Position numbers and translations under genes: made by a program | Notes under the pieces: generated by a model | What the model saw: only the letters and a program-made list of their open reading frames with translations | The model's database searches: none | What the model was told of the DNA's origin: nothing | Shown: positions 47,739 through 56,392 of the stretch, piece by piece | How positions within the stretch are numbered: position 1 is the stretch's first letter | Layout of the letters: every line of letters begins with the position of its first letter | Source: Yoonia vestfoldensis SKA53 | GTDB lineage: Bacteria; Pseudomonadota; Alphaproteobacteria; Rhodobacterales; Rhodobacteraceae | Direction of reading: 5' to 3' | DNA: 64,000 nt | Assembly: GCF_000152785.1 (NCBI RefSeq) | Contig: NZ_CH672414.1 | Coordinates: 1,195,202 to 1,259,201, forward strand

Positions 47739-48943
47739 TCACCAGTTTCATTCGGGATTTTTCCCAGACCAAGGCGCTGTTCCAGATGCCTGCCGATATG
47801 ATTTATCTGGATGGCAATTCGTTGGGGCCATTGCCGCGCGCGGCCGCCGCACGGATCAATGATTGCGTGACCCGCGAATGGGGCGAGATGGTGATCACCG
47901 GCTGGAACCGCGCAGGCTGGATGGCGCAACCCACCACCTATGCCGACCGGATCGGACGGTTGATCGGGGCGGAAACGGGGCATTGCGTGCTGGGTGATAC
48001 GCTGTCGGTCAAGGTCTATCAGGCGCTGGCCGCCGCCCTTGATCTGGTCCCTGACCGGCGGGTGATCCTGACCGACAGCGGCAATTTCCCCTCCGATATC
48101 TATATGGCCGAAGGGCTGATCAAATCGCTGGACCGCGGCTATGAATTGCGCGTGGTCGCCCCACAGGATGTCGCGGACCATATCGACAGCGATCTTGCCG
48201 TGCTGATGCTGACGCAGGTCGATTACCGCACCGGGCGGATGCATGACATGGCCGCGCTCACGCAAAAGGCGCATGATGCCGGTGCCATCACGATCTGGGA
48301 TCTGGCGCATTCCGCAGGCGCGCTGCCCGTCGATGTGGCGGGCTGCGGCGCGGATTTCGCGGTGGGTTGCACCTATAAATACCTCAACGGTGGGCCGGGT
48401 GCGCCCGCCTTCATCTATGTCGCCCCCCGTCATATCGACCGCTGCGAACCTGCGCTTTCCGGCTGGCTTGGCCATGCCGCACCTTTCGCGTTCGAGGCGG
48501 GCTACCGGCCCGGCACCGGGATCGAACGGATGCGCGTCGGCACGCCGCCGGTGCTGCAACTCGCGGCACTCGATGCATCGCTCGACATCTGGGACCGCGT
48601 CGATCTGCACGACATCCGCAAAGCCTCCATCGCGCTGACAGACCAGTTCATCGCCGGGATCGAGGCCGCCTGCCCCATGCTGACGCTGGCCAGCCCGCGC
48701 GACCCCGCCCAGCGCGGATCGCAGGTGTCGTTCCGTTTCGCCGACGGCTATGCCGCGATGCAGGCCTGTATCGCGCATGGGGTGGTCGGCGATTTCCGCG
48801 CGCCCGACATCATGCGCTTTGGCTTCACGCCGCTTTTCATCGACGCAGGCGACGTGGCACGCGCGGTCGAGATCATCGCCAAGGTGATGACCGACAAGCT
48901 CTGGGACAGGGCGGAATTCCGGCAAAAGGCGGCTGTGACCTAA
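47735..48943 (+). CDS. kynU: kynureninase
   Basis: PLP enzyme of 402 residues that cleaves kynurenine to anthranilate and alanine in tryptophan degradation. MIYLDGNSLGPLPRAAAARI is characteristic; IWDLAHSAGALPVDV and the PLP lysine in GCTYKYLNGGPGAPAF are followed by GIERMRVGTPPVLQL. It begins with ATGA overlap on the SDR gene. The other kynurenine-pathway genes (dioxygenase, formamidase) are not adjacent. Confidence 0.96.
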   Translation: MITSFIRDFSQTKALFQMPADMIYLDGNSLGPLPRAAAARINDCVTREWGEMVITGWNRAGWMAQPTTYADRIGRLIGAETGHCVLGDTLSVKVYQALAAALDLVPDRRVILTDSGNFPSDIYMAEGLIKSLDRGYELRVVAPQDVADHIDSDLAVLMLTQVDYRTGRMHDMAALTQKAHDAGAITIWDLAHSAGALPVDVAGCGADFAVGCTYKYLNGGPGAPAFIYVAPRHIDRCEPALSGWLGHAAPFAFEAGYRPGTGIERMRVGTPPVLQLAALDASLDIWDRVDLHDIRKASIALTDQFIAGIEAACPMLTLASPRDPAQRGSQVSFRFADGYAAMQACIAHGVVGDFRAPDIMRFGFTPLFIDAGDVARAVEIIAKVMTDKLWDRAEFRQKAAVT

Positions 48944-49032
48944 ACATCATCTTCCGAGTGCGTCAATTCGTGCAAAGCGCGATTTGACGTGATCCCCGCC
49001 GGAGGCTCCGTGCCCCAAAGGGGCGCGGAAAA

Positions 49033-49771
49033 CTAGGCCGCTTCTTGCGCTTGGGCCTGCTTGCCATGCACATGCATGTTCAACGCCGCCCCCAGCAGGA
49101 TCAGATAGGCGCTGACATATAGCCACAGCATCATGCCGATCACCGCCCCGATCGAGCCGTAGACCTCGTTGTAGCTGGCGAAATTCGTCAAATAGAACGA
49201 CAGCCCCGCCGAGGCCGCGATCCACAGCACGATCACCACCAGCGCGCCCAGCGTCACCCAGCGCCCGCGGCTTTCGATCCGCACCGGACCAAAGCGGTAA
49301 AGCAACCCCAGCGCCGCCAGCAATACGCCCAGCGCCACGCTCCAGCGCAAAGGTCAAAAGCAGCGCCACGATCACCTGCCGCAGCCCGCTGCGCTGCTGT
49401 TGTCCGGCGATGGCATTCAGCCCGCTGATCAACGCCCCGACAGCTGCCCGGCAGGACCACAGCGCCACAAGGATCGACACCACGCTGGCCCAGCCAAGCG
49501 TCTGCGACGGCGCATTGACCAACCCGTTCACCTGCGTCTGCAACAGCCGGTAGGCATCTGCGGGGATGATGTCAGCCATCAGCGTCAGTTGATCCGCGAT
49601 GACGACAGGGTCCGCCATCAGCCCGAAAATCGCGATGATCGCGGCCAGCCCGGGGAAAATTCCGAACATCCCGAAAAACGCAACACCCGCCGCGATCAGC
49701 CCCAGATGCTTTTCGCTGGCCGTGTGCAGCACGGCGCTGCCTGTCTGCCAGATTGCCCTGAACGCGGCCAT
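49033..49771 (-). pseudogene. YihY/BrkB-family membrane protein, disrupted
   Basis: The N-terminal part (AAGVAFFGMFGIFPGLAAII, then LGWASVVSILVALWSCRAAVG and ALISGLNAIAG) and the C-terminal part (YRFGPVRIESRGRWVTLG, FASYNEVYGSIGAVIGMMLW, LLGAALNMHVHG) both match YihY/UPF0761 proteins but lie in different frames. The switch is at about 49345-49355, where LLLTFA is followed directly, one frame over, by LRWSVALGVLL. In intact members roughly 35-40 residues with a membrane segment separate these two motifs, so a short deletion (not a multiple of three) rather than a single-base error seems to be the cause. Read on in the first frame, the protein becomes Gly/Arg-rich to a stop at 48947. It has a promoter and ribosome site. 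Confidence 0.75.
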
Positions 49772-49791
49772 GACCCATCTTCCCTCGGAAT

Positions 49792-49797
49792 ATTATA
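49792..49797 (-). promoter_or_regulatory. consensus TATAAT -10 box before the YihY pseudogene
   Basis: Exact TATAAT on the minus strand about 20 nt upstream of the ATG, with GAGGGAAG between. No good -35 box at 17 bp (CCTGCG), so strength is unclear. Confidence 0.4.
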
Positions 49798-49878
49798 CAC
49801 TTGCGGTTGTCTGCGCAGGGCAGCCCGTCACGCTACCATAGCGGTCTGCCAGCGCAAAGGTTCCACAGGCATCTTGCC

Positions 49879-50847
49879 TCAGGAGCGGTTCGCCGCCGCA
49901 GGATGCCGCCGCTGCGACAGCAGGAACCAGACACCGGGCAGGCTGGCCACAAGAATGACAAGGCCAAAGGCGATGCTGGCAGCGATCCCCGCCTCGGGCG
50001 CTGCGCCCACGACAGGCCAGATCGCGGCAGCAGCCCCTTCGCGCAGCCCCCAGCCGCCTACCGACAACGGGATCATCATCACGGTCAGGATCAAGGGCAG
50101 GACCGTCACCACCGCGACCAATGGCAGATCGGTGCCGGTGGCGATGGCGCAAAAGGCAAAGCTAGACAAATTGCAGGCAACAATCGCGATACTCAGCCCG
50201 ACCTGACGCGGCCAGACCCCGCGCGCCAGCAGCCCCAGCCGCAGCGCAGCCCCAAACCCTGCCGTCGCATGCGCCACCGGGCCGGGCACGCGCGCCAGCA
50301 CCGCGCCCAGCACAACCACCCCCGCCAACCCCAGCGCCAACCAGCCGACGATATCGCTGACCCAACCGGGCAACACCAGGCCACCAGGCACGGCAATCGC
50401 CGCGATGAACCCGCAAAACAGCACCACAAACAGCGCCACCTGCCCGACCAGCCGTTCCAGCACCACGGCCTGTGCCGCACGCAGCATCCCTGCCTGATGG
50501 CGCTGGCGCAGCGCACGGCCCGCATCACCCAGCACGCCCCCCGGCACCGCCAGATTGACGAATTGCGACAGGTAATATTCGCCGATCGCGTCACGCTTGC
50601 GCAAGGATTGGTCCAGCTGCGCGGCCGTCAACCGCCAGCGCAGCGCCGACAACAGCACCTGCCCATGCGCGCTGACCAAAGCGGCCAGCAACCACGGCCA
50701 TTCGGTTTGTACCACGAGCGCCAGCACCTGCGGCCCGTCGGTCAGATGCCACAACAGCCCAAGAATGGCGAAGGTCACGCAAATCCGCAGCACGGCCCCG
50801 AAAAGCTTATGGCGCAGACCTGTATCGGGATCGGGGCGTTCGGACAT
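49879..50847 (-). CDS. lysylphosphatidylglycerol synthase TM-region-like (UPF0104) membrane protein
   Basis: 322 residues with about eight membrane helices. Family stretches: ALRWRLTAAQLDQSLRKRDAI (in part), YYLSQFVNLAVPGGVLGDAGRALR (in part), VVLERLVGQVALFVVL and PLSVGGWGLREGAAAAIW (the G-G-x-G-x-R-E motif). Only the flippase-like membrane part is present, without the aminoacyltransferase domain, so it may move a lipid across the membrane. Start ATG at 50847. The upstream 292-bp gap before the next gene holds the hairpin GCGCAAT-CGCCA-ATTGCGC at 50979-50997 but no other recognised element. Confidence 0.85.
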   Translation of the reverse strand: MSERPDPDTGLRHKLFGAVLRICVTFAILGLLWHLTDGPQVLALVVQTEWPWLLAALVSAHGQVLLSALRWRLTAAQLDQSLRKRDAIGEYYLSQFVNLAVPGGVLGDAGRALRQRHQAGMLRAAQAVVLERLVGQVALFVVLFCGFIAAIAVPGGLVLPGWVSDIVGWLALGLAGVVVLGAVLARVPGPVAHATAGFGAALRLGLLARGVWPRQVGLSIAIVACNLSSFAFCAIATGTDLPLVAVVTVLPLILTVMMIPLSVGGWGLREGAAAAIWPVVGAAPEAGIAASIAFGLVILVASLPGVWFLLSQRRHPAAANRS

Positions 50848-51139
50848 TGGACGAGATATCCGCCAGTTGCCCGCAATTGCAAGCATCCTCGGTCATTCAG
50901 CCGGCATCTGCGCGCATGGCAGTGATGACCCGTATCGCTGTCGCCCAGAGGTGGAGGGGTGCATCGGTGGCCCACAACGCGCAATCGCCAATTGCGCTCA
51001 CGACCGCGGCAGGACATCGATCCCCGCTGCGATATCTTAAGAGAACACGGGGTCGTGTGCTTCAAAACACGATGACGTTCTGCTAGGGGTATGGAGCGGT
51101 TTTACCTTGCCAACCGCGCGGCGCAACGAGATCGTGACA

Positions 51140-52114
51140 ATGACTGCAACATCCCTCTTTTCAGCCACCGGGCGCGTGATTGGTGCGATCAGCAGCCTTG
51201 GCTTGCTGTCGGCCTGCCTTGGCGGTGGTGCAGGCGGAAACACGGTGCAGCCGACCGATAATGTGTCTGCCAACACCAATCTGGTGTCATCGGGCGTCTA
51301 TTACAGCTGGATGCATCCGGATATTCAAACGGCCTGGGATCAGGGCTATGTTGGACAAGGCACCCATGTTATCACCATTGACGATTTTATCACTGATGTG
51401 ACCTCGGTTGGCCGGTTGACCGATGTCAGCGCCGATATGCGGCACGGTGAGTGGATTGATATGCAAGTCGGGCTGATGGCCCCGGATGCCACACGTGTGC
51501 AGCAAGATTTCACCGCCACCGCATCCGTGCAGCTGGACGCGGGCGCACTGAATATCGTCAACCTGAGCTTTGGGATGTTCGCAGCCAATGGCTTAGCCGA
51601 TTCCCAGATCGACTGGACCGCGCGCGAAAGCTCTGTCATCACTTATGCGCAGAACGGGGCAGCTGTCGTGGTCAAGGCCGCGGGCAATCATGCTGTCGCA
51701 ATAGGCTCTGTCAATTCCAGCGGCGAGGTTGATTACCTTGACCGCGCCCTGATCGGGGCTGATGCTGCGATTTTCGTAGGCGCGTTGAATGGCAACGGCA
51801 CCGTCGCCAACCCCACAAGCCTGACCACGTTTTCCAACTATGCCGGCACCAACCTGACTGTGCAAAACCAATTCATCGCCGTCGGCGTGCGCGATGACCT
51901 GACCAGCCTGAACGGCACATCCTTTGCCGCCCCCATCGTCAGCGGCTATGCCGCTGTGCTTGGCAGTAAATTCACGACGGCAACGCCGACCCAGATCACC
52001 AATCAGCTGCTCAACACCGCGCGCACCGACACGATCCTGAATTATTCCACCGCCATGCACGGGCGGGGCGAGGCCAGCATTGCCCGCGCTCTTGCGCCTG
52101 CATCAATCAATTAG
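51140..52114 (+). CDS. subtilisin-like (S8) serine protease lipoprotein
   Basis: 324 residues. Lipoprotein signal (VIGAISSLGLLSACLGGG, lipobox LSAC with Cys26), then a Gly/Thr-rich linker and a compact S8 domain. Probable triad: Asp in HVITIDDF (about 81-82), His102 in RHGEWID, Ser261 in NGTSFAAPIVSGYAAVL; oxyanion Asn183 in KAAGNHA. There is no propeptide or autotransporter domain. The protease is likely held on the outer membrane or in the periplasm. Starts at TTG 51107 or GTG 51134 are also open; ATG 51140 makes the best signal. The A+T content is a bit above its neighbours. Confidence 0.85.
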   Translation: MTATSLFSATGRVIGAISSLGLLSACLGGGAGGNTVQPTDNVSANTNLVSSGVYYSWMHPDIQTAWDQGYVGQGTHVITIDDFITDVTSVGRLTDVSADMRHGEWIDMQVGLMAPDATRVQQDFTATASVQLDAGALNIVNLSFGMFAANGLADSQIDWTARESSVITYAQNGAAVVVKAAGNHAVAIGSVNSSGEVDYLDRALIGADAAIFVGALNGNGTVANPTSLTTFSNYAGTNLTVQNQFIAVGVRDDLTSLNGTSFAAPIVSGYAAVLGSKFTTATPTQITNQLLNTARTDTILNYSTAMHGRGEASIARALAPASIN

Positions 52115-52138
52115 CGGCATAGGGGCGGTCGCGGGCCG

Positions 52139-52738
52139 CTAAAAGCGGATCTCGTAGCGCAAGGAAAATGTCGTTTCGATCGCCCCCCGTTCGCTGACCA
52201 GAAACGGCAGTGTTTCTTCGGGGGGCAATGGTGACGCCGCAAGACGGCAATTCACCTGCGCGAAATCATTCAGAATGGTGTAAAAGGCAACGCAGGATTG
52301 TTCCTGCAAAGCCCCGCCCAACAAGGTTGTGGCCGAGACTGTCAAAGCTTGATTATCGTCCAAATCCGCCCGGTACACGAACCCGACCCATAGGCCGGGA
52401 TCAATGGTGTACTTCTGGCCGGTCTCGCCGGTGCTGAACCCCCAGATCGCGCCAAAAGAGGGCTGGATCTCGGTCAGGAACAGGATGTTGAGATCCAAAA
52501 ACCGCGGCCGGTACCAATCGGACAGTTCAACCATTGTCCCGTCTTCGAGCGCATACCGCCCTGCCGACAGATCCAGTGCAATACCCGACCGGACCGAGCC
52601 TGTGCGGACGTCGAGCACAGAGGTCTGGCTCCAGACATCCTGCGCGCCCGCCGCCTGTGCCTGAAACGTGCTGCCGATGGCCAGACCGACCCGCCCAAAC
52701 CAGCGATGCATATGACGAAGACGGTGAATGTCGGGCAT
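52139..52738 (-). CDS. possible outer-membrane beta-barrel protein
   Basis: 199 residues with a signal-like N-terminus (GRVGLAIGSTFQAQAAGAQ), alternating polar/hydrophobic strands (GTMVELSDWYRPRFLDLNIL; PGLWVGFVYRADLDDNQAL), and the C-terminal ending FSLRYEIRF, with the terminal phenylalanine expected of outer-membrane barrels. There are two cysteines in a loop (SCVAFYTILNDFAQVNC). Function unknown. The start is uncertain (52738 or 52711). Convergent with the S8 protease, 24 bp apart. The 248 bp upstream to 52986 show nothing recognisable. Confidence 0.55.
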   Translation of the reverse strand: MPDIHRLRHMHRWFGRVGLAIGSTFQAQAAGAQDVWSQTSVLDVRTGSVRSGIALDLSAGRYALEDGTMVELSDWYRPRFLDLNILFLTEIQPSFGAIWGFSTGETGQKYTIDPGLWVGFVYRADLDDNQALTVSATTLLGGALQEQSCVAFYTILNDFAQVNCRLAASPLPPEETLPFLVSERGAIETTFSLRYEIRF

Positions 52739-52986
52739 CCTTGCGTTCGTGTCGTGTTGCCTGCGCGGCCATCACGGCACATGAAGAAATGAAGCAACCA
52801 CATCACCCGGAAACACAATACACAGCGCGGTGCCGCCCGCCGCCTCCGGCAGGTCACTGCACCACATGTTTTCGATGCGACACATATCATGCAACGGTGC
52901 CACGTCCATATCTGCGCCGCGCACAAGTCAGGATGCGGCGGTGATCTACCCCCGCTGACCGTTGCGCCATTCCTCTGGGCGGCGGA

Positions 52987-53667
52987 TCAAAACACCTGCA
53001 AATCCGATACGCGTGCCACAACGCGGGTGCCGCTGTTTTCGCTGTTCGATGAAATCGCCACTGCGACCAGCTGTTGCAGGTCTTGGCCGAACACGCGCGG
53101 AAAATCCCGCGTCAGATCGACATCTTCCGAAAACCGCCCCGCCTGTGCAGGCCGCGTGATCAGATTGCGCAAACGGTCGGGGGCATGCGGGCTGGGCACC
53201 ACAGCGCCCGCAGGCTGGCCACCGCCCCACGTATACATCAGCACCTGCGCTGCGCTGTTCAGCATCATCCGCCGGATGCTGGTGTTCGGCCCCACCCTTG
53301 CGGCGGCCTGCGCTGGCATACTGACAAAGAACATGCCCAGATTGCGGTCGTCATTGCCGATCTGCGACAGGTCGGATGGCGGAACGGAATTTTCCACCTC
53401 CCAGACCCATGTGGCGCGGGTCGCGCCGCGCAACGCCTCTGGCAGCACGCGGTACAGGATCGAGGAGGACGAATCCGCCACCACATCAACCGCCGTGCCG
53501 TGCAGGGTAAACCGGTTCGGCGTCAGGCGACGAAAGGTCAGATGATCCCATGCCGCGTCAAAAGCCACGGTATTGGCCACCGCGCGACCTGGTGCCAACA
53601 GCACGCCGCTGGCCGCCAGACCAAGGCCGCTGACGAGCGCCTGACGCCGGGTGAACACTGCGGACAT
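52987..53667 (-). CDS. DUF3047-like Tat-exported protein
   Basis: 226 residues. Twin-arginine-type signal (TRRQALVSGLGLAASGVLLA) followed by a beta-rich domain. ATWVWEVENSVPPSDLSQIG with NDDRNLGMFFVSM and LMYTWGGGQPAGAVVPSP match the DUF3047 pattern (W-x-W core, D-D-x-x). Function unknown; folding before export suggests possible ligand or cofactor. The frame is open far upstream over another gene; the ATG at 53667 starts the signal. Divergent from the four-gene operon, with a 186-bp gap with no clear promoter. Confidence 0.75.
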   Translation of the reverse strand: MSAVFTRRQALVSGLGLAASGVLLAPGRAVANTVAFDAAWDHLTFRRLTPNRFTLHGTAVDVVADSSSSILYRVLPEALRGATRATWVWEVENSVPPSDLSQIGNDDRNLGMFFVSMPAQAAARVGPNTSIRRMMLNSAAQVLMYTWGGGQPAGAVVPSPHAPDRLRNLITRPAQAGRFSEDVDLTRDFPRVFGQDLQQLVAVAISSNSENSGTRVVARVSDLQVF

Positions 53668-53853
53668 GGCACAATCCTTTCGCGGGAATGACACTGAGGT
53701 GTCTAACAGATAGGGCAGCGGCATGACAGAACTGTGCCAGCCAGACACAACTTGGTGATTTCCCGAAGGCTTTTGGTGGTATTGCTTTGCATGGCAGGGT
53801 CGGTATGCAAGCGGTGACCCAATGACAGGGCAGCACAAAGGCCACCCAGACCC

Positions 53854-54603
53854 ATGTTCGACACCCACCCGATCCAGGATAACGACCAGCCCTTGCAGCT
53901 GCCGCCACAGGGCAGGCAGACATGGCTGGTGACAGGTGCCAGCGCGGGCATCGGGCTTGCGGTGTGCCAGATCCTGCATGCGGCGGGGCATGATGTGACA
54001 GGCTTTGGCCGCAGGCAGGCGCAGGACCTGCCCGCCGGTTTCCCCGATATCGCCTATCACACAGCCGATCTGGCCACATCGCAAGGCTGCGACCTGCTGG
54101 CAGAGCGCGCGCCGCGCAGGCTGGACCGGGCGCTGTTGAATGCGGGGCTGGGCCATTACCGCCCGCTCTGCCGCGAAACACCCCAAGCGATCAACGATGT
54201 GCTGGCGGTGAACCTGCTCGCACCGATAATGGCGGCGCATGGGCTGTTTGGCGCGCTTCAGGCGGGTCAGGGCGTGCTGGGGCTGGTTGGATCTGTCGCC
54301 TATCGCGGGGCGGCGGGCATGCCGGTCTATGCCGCCAGCAAGGCGGGGCTGGACGGGTTTGGCCGGTCGCTGCGCAGCGAATGGCAAGGCCGCGTCGATG
54401 TGCGCGTCATTCACCCCGGCCCCACCGCAACCGGCATGGCCATGCGCGCAGGGCTGACATCGCCGCTGGCGCAGCGGATGATGCTGCCGGTCGATGCGGT
54501 TGCAGCAGGGGTGATCGCCGCGATGCAGGGGCAAGGCCGGATGCGGCAGCGTATCTCGTTTGGCGCGCTCCTCCGGCACAAGATCACGGGCCGCGCGGCA
54601 TGA
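53854..54603 (+). CDS. short-chain dehydrogenase/reductase, first gene of a coupled four-gene operon
   Basis: 249-residue SDR: cofactor loop TGASAGIG, LLNAGLGHY in place of the usual NNAG, catalytic Ser in LGLVGSVAYRG and Tyr-Lys in YAASK. An Arg-rich FGRRQAQ after the second strand suggests NADP(H). The ATG at 53854 lacks a close Shine-Dalgarno. The stop overlaps the next SDR start (ATGA). Confidence 0.88.
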   Translation: MFDTHPIQDNDQPLQLPPQGRQTWLVTGASAGIGLAVCQILHAAGHDVTGFGRRQAQDLPAGFPDIAYHTADLATSQGCDLLAERAPRRLDRALLNAGLGHYRPLCRETPQAINDVLAVNLLAPIMAAHGLFGALQAGQGVLGLVGSVAYRGAAGMPVYAASKAGLDGFGRSLRSEWQGRVDVRVIHPGPTATGMAMRAGLTSPLAQRMMLPVDAVAAGVIAAMQGQGRMRQRISFGALLRHKITGRAA

Positions 54604-55328
54604 GGGCGCTGATCACCGGCGGCAGCGACGGGCTGGGGGCCGCTGTCGTGCGGCAATTGACCCAAGCTGGCGCGCAGATCTGGATCATTGATAAATCCGC
54701 GCCGCAGACCAACCCGTCCCTGCGATTTCTGCCCTGCGATCTGGCGCAACCGGATGATATCGCCAGTCTGCCCGCCAAAGTGCAGCAGGCGGGCCCGTTC
54801 GATCTGGTCGTGATGTCCGCAGGGATCAACGCGGTCGGCCCGTTCGAGGCCATGCCGCTGACCACGATCCGCAACCTGCATGCCATCAATTGCGCAGCGC
54901 CGATCCTGCTGGCGCAACACCTGTTGGCGCAGGATATGATCGCAGCGGGCGGGCGGCTGATCTTTATCGCCTCGGTGTCGCATTTCACCGGCTATCCGGG
55001 GGCCAGCGTCTATGCCGGGGGCAAGGATGCGCTGGTCGCTTTCGCCCGTTCATTGCGCCGCCCGCTCTGGGCCGATCAGCGGATCACGGTGCAAGTGGCC
55101 ACCCCCGGCCCGATGCGCACCGCCCATGCCGCGCGCTATGCGCCACCCGGCAGCACCGGCCGTGGGCGGGCCTGCCCTGACCGTATCGCCCGCGCGATCC
55201 TGCGCAGCAAACGGCGCGCGGTGATCGTGCCGGGGGTGGCGGCACGGATGATGGCGCTTTTCGGGCGTCTGTTCCCCGTTCAGGCCACACAGGCGATGCG
55301 CAAAACATTGTACGAGCGTTTGCCATGA
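54600..55328 (+). CDS. short-chain dehydrogenase/reductase, second gene of the operon
   Basis: 242-residue SDR with ITGGSDGLGAAVV, VVMSAGINAVG, SVSHFTGYPGAS and YAGGK (Tyr-Lys). An aspartate after the second strand (IIDKSAP) suggests NAD(H), in contrast to the preceding SDR. Overlaps both neighbours by four bases. The basic C-terminus (ILRSKRRAVIVPGVAARMMALFGRLFP, in part) has an amphipathic helix and may touch the membrane, as in lipid-modifying SDRs. Confidence 0.88.
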   Translation: MRALITGGSDGLGAAVVRQLTQAGAQIWIIDKSAPQTNPSLRFLPCDLAQPDDIASLPAKVQQAGPFDLVVMSAGINAVGPFEAMPLTTIRNLHAINCAAPILLAQHLLAQDMIAAGGRLIFIASVSHFTGYPGASVYAGGKDALVAFARSLRRPLWADQRITVQVATPGPMRTAHAARYAPPGSTGRGRACPDRIARAILRSKRRAVIVPGVAARMMALFGRLFPVQATQAMRKTLYERLP

Positions 55329-56392
55329 ACCGGCTGATCCTGATCGGCGCGGGCCTTGTGCATCTGGAGGTGCTGCGCCGCCTGACAAAAACACAATTCC
55401 CCGACACCGAAATCACCCTGATCAGCAAGGACAGCCAAGCCGTCTATGCAGGCATGTTGCCCGGTGTCGTGGCGGGCCATTATGCGCCCGAACAGATGAC
55501 CGTCGATGCCGCCCGCCTTGCCGCTGCCGCACAGGTCGGTTTCCGGCAAGGCGCGATCAGCGGCCTTGATCTGGCCGCGTCCAAGGTCATTCTGGCTGAT
55601 GGCGCAGCACTGGATTTCACCCATCTGAGCCTGAATGTCGGGGCATGGCCGCGCGACATCGGGCAGGCCAGCGCGGTGCAGAGCCTTTCGATCAAGCCTG
55701 CCCCCGCCTTTTTCGATGCTTTGCAGGCTTGGGAAAGACAGGCCGCCCCCGCAGCGCGGGTTGGTGTGATCGGCGGCGGGGCTGCGGGTGCCGAACTGGT
55801 GCTGGCGCTGGCGCATCGCTGGCGTGACAGCCGCCCTGCCCCGATCCTGATCGAACGCTCGGGCCTGCGGCTTGACCGGATTGCAGCCGCCGCGCGCAGG
55901 CCGTTGCGCCGCCATCTGGCGCGCGCGGGCATTGCCGTGCATACCCCCGACACGGCACCCGATCTGGCGCTGGCGATCAATGCGGCGGGTGCGGCACCGC
56001 CGGGCTGGTTGGCGCAGACCGGCCTTGCGCGCAATGCGCTTGGCTATCTGGCGATCGGCCCGAGCTTGCAGGTCACGGGGCAGGATCGCATCTTTGCCAG
56101 CGGCGATGTGGCCAGCATGGCCGATCATCCGCGCGCCAAGGCCGGTGTTTTCGCCGTCCGGCAGGGACCGGTGCTGTTTGCGAACCTGCAACGCGCGCTG
56201 GCGGGGGAACCCTTGCTGGCGCATCGCCCGCAGACCGACTGGCTGAGCCTGATCGGCACCGGCCCCAAACATGCCATCGCCACGCGCAACGGGATCGCGC
56301 TGCAAGGGCGCTGGGTCTGGCGGATCAAGGATATCAACGACCGCAGCTATCTGGCGCGCTACCGCGACATTGTGGAAAAGGACAGCCCATGA
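55325..56392 (+). CDS. FAD-dependent pyridine nucleotide oxidoreductase (NDH-2/SelD-N-like)
   Basis: 355 residues. N-terminal FAD site LILIGAGLVHLEVLRRL, a redox-centre region YAGMLPGVVAGHY, second nucleotide site VGVIGGGAAGAELVLALA, and late FAD contact IFASGDVASMADHPRAKAGV. AGMLPG-VAG-Y is typical of the oxidoreductase domain sometimes fused to selenide-water dikinase, and more widely of type-II NADH dehydrogenase relatives. There is no redox CxxxxC. It overlaps both neighbours by four bases. Electron acceptor unknown. Confidence 0.85.
   Translation: MNRLILIGAGLVHLEVLRRLTKTQFPDTEITLISKDSQAVYAGMLPGVVAGHYAPEQMTVDAARLAAAAQVGFRQGAISGLDLAASKVILADGAALDFTHLSLNVGAWPRDIGQASAVQSLSIKPAPAFFDALQAWERQAAPAARVGVIGGGAAGAELVLALAHRWRDSRPAPILIERSGLRLDRIAAAARRPLRRHLARAGIAVHTPDTAPDLALAINAAGAAPPGWLAQTGLARNALGYLAIGPSLQVTGQDRIFASGDVASMADHPRAKAGVFAVRQGPVLFANLQRALAGEPLLAHRPQTDWLSLIGTGPKHAIATRNGIALQGRWVWRIKDINDRSYLARYRDIVEKDSP

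Noticed and set aside
48944-49032. Hairpin CCGTGCCCC-AAA-GGGGCGCGG as a terminator for kynU
   Set aside because: Stem contains a G-U pair and no T-run follows on either strand; it might be a dispersed repeat, but support is too weak for a feature.
49033-49350. Independent small membrane protein in place of the YihY C-terminus
   Set aside because: Its sequence is the normal C-terminal half of YihY and it lacks a ribosome-binding site; a disrupted gene explains it better.
52987-54579. A single 530-residue protein covering the DUF3047-like gene and the opposite strand of the SDR gene
   Set aside because: Only the last 226 residues look real, with a Tat signal at their start; the upstream part is antisense to a coding SDR.
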